From contig CAIXAY010000018.1 of assembly GCA_903917505.1 (NCBI GenBank), positions 1 through 8,454 on the forward strand: DNA of 8,454 nt, in the 5' to 3' direction. A program made the position numbers and the translations under genes. The stretch comes from an uncultured beta proteobacterium. GTDB lineage: Bacteria > Pseudomonadota > Gammaproteobacteria > Burkholderiales > Rhodocyclaceae. The first letter of the stretch is position 1. Each line of letters begins with the position of its first letter. Below the pieces are notes generated by a model that did not search any database, was not told the origin of the DNA, and saw nothing but the letters and a program-made list of their open reading frames with translations. Positions 7,954-8,454 of this stretch are shown here, in pieces.

Positions 7954-8417
7954 CTTTTGTGTGAACCTCGACTTTCTACTTTGTGCTGGTTGGCGGCGCA
8001 GTTCAGCAAGTCCCGCCGACCTTTGATTGCGGACAGTGATGGATTTAAACGGATTGCAGGATCACCGAAACCTCATCCACCCAACGTGCTCACCGGCAGT
8101 TTCCGGTCTTGCTCAGGTATCCGTTCTCTCTGCTTTCCCCGTCCCTTTTTCAGTTCGCGCCGCGCCAGCCGCGGCGTCTGTCTCTGCTTTCGCCGCAACT
8201 ATTTTTGTCGCCCGTCCGTTGCCGAGTGCAGCGCCGGCGGCAAATGCGCCCCTGCGTTTCGCGCGCAGGCCGAGGCGCTGTCCCGTTTCCCGGCGCGCGT
8301 CGCCGGTCATGAATTCAAAGAGCGCGGCCGCAATGCGCCCCTTGAATGGTCCGCTCGCGCGGATCTTTGCAATGCTCTAGCTAGAAGTTTCCCTTGATAT
8401 CCAAGATGGAGGTTGAC
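7917..8417 (+). other. Long gene-free leader region before the right-edge gene
   Basis: This stretch of about 500 bases shows no convincing protein gene on either strand. The open frames it contains have no recognisable domains, no good ribosome binding sites and overlap one another. The plus strand is rich in pyrimidines, especially around 8105-8155 and 8170-8215, which could make a 5' leader open to Rho or an RNA-binding protein. A small RNA hairpin, AAATGCG-CCCC-TGCGTTT with wobble pairs, lies near 8241-8258, and a perfect 10-bp palindrome TCTAGCTAGA lies at 8376-8385. It is either a long 5' leader, an unannotated small RNA gene, or a relic. Confidence 0.45.
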
Positions 8418-8454
8418 ATGGCAACAAGTGCGAAGAAACCCGCGGCGGCCAAAA
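8418..8454 (+). CDS. Start of a Lys/Ala-rich protein, histone H1-like or phasin-like (cut by window edge)
   Basis: Twelve codons are visible after an ATG at 8418-8420, reading MATSAKKPAAAK. A strong ribosome binding site, GGAGG at 8408-8412, precedes the ATG by 5 bases. The Lys-Lys-Pro-Ala-Ala-Ala-Lys composition is typical of bacterial histone H1-like or AlgP-like nucleoid proteins, and of the tails or N-terminal extensions of some HU and phasin proteins. Too little is visible to decide. The strength of the ribosome binding site and the near-consensus promoter upstream suggest an abundant protein. Confidence 0.6.
   Translation, partial: MATSAKKPAAAK

Noticed and set aside
8027..8380. 117-codon plus-strand frame and an overlapping minus-strand Ala/Lys/Thr-rich frame (8113-8310)
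   Set aside because: No ribosome binding site, no domain, several competing frames in the same stretch; treated as leader sequence. The minus-strand frame's Ala/Lys richness is just the complement of a pyrimidine-rich strand.

Overview
The window is GC-rich with strong G/C third-position bias. Its gene content (PilS/PilR, AmpD, a TRAP transporter, a PP0621-type protein) fits a betaproteobacterium, perhaps Rhodocyclales-like. That taxonomic call is inference. All the recognisable genes look intact; the only incomplete ones are the two cut by the window edges.

Region 1 (1-2742, minus strand) is a catabolic operon read leftwards: a YiaL/YhcH-family sugar-binding protein, a Gfo/Idh/MocA oxidoreductase, a YiaK/DlgD-type 2,3-diketo-L-gulonate reductase, and the start of a TRAP small permease (DctQ/YiaM type) that runs off the left edge. 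It resembles the E. coli yiaKLMNO cluster, but yiaL has moved to the front and an NAD(P)-dependent sugar oxidoreductase has been added. The likely job is uptake and early catabolism of a sugar acid or related keto-sugar; the real substrate cannot be read from sequence.

Region 2 (2743-3726) is an AT-rich divergent control region followed by a plus-strand GntR/FCD regulator. The control region holds a perfect match to the FadR-type GntR half-site pattern (TNGTNNNACNA) and a cluster of TGTAT/ATACA palindromes. The simplest reading is a local repressor that controls itself and the divergent operon and responds to the imported compound.

Region 3 (3727-3976) is intergenic. It holds a 66-bp double-hairpin repeat of the type scattered through many proteobacterial genomes, then a possible extended -10 promoter.

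Region 4 (3977-7725, plus strand) is a tightly packed unit: a 76-aa membrane-anchored Cys/His-rich PP0621-family protein, pilS, pilR and ampD. Every junction overlaps (1, 10 and 14 nt), which suggests translational coupling. PilS/PilR is the two-component pair that drives sigma-54-dependent pilin transcription; AmpD is the cytoplasmic anhydro-muropeptide amidase of cell-wall recycling. Two hairpins after ampD probably end this unit.

Region 5 (7726-8417) has no convincing gene. It contains a near-consensus sigma-70 promoter (17-bp spacer) that would give a leader of about 500 nt, largely pyrimidine-rich, before a new gene begins at 8418 with a Lys/Ala-rich N-terminus (histone H1-like or phasin-like), cut by the right edge.

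I see no CRISPR array, tRNA, rRNA or insertion sequence. I do not see a clearly novel system. The best leads are the rearranged yia-type operon with its operators, the PP0621-PilS coupling, and the long leader before the right-edge gene.
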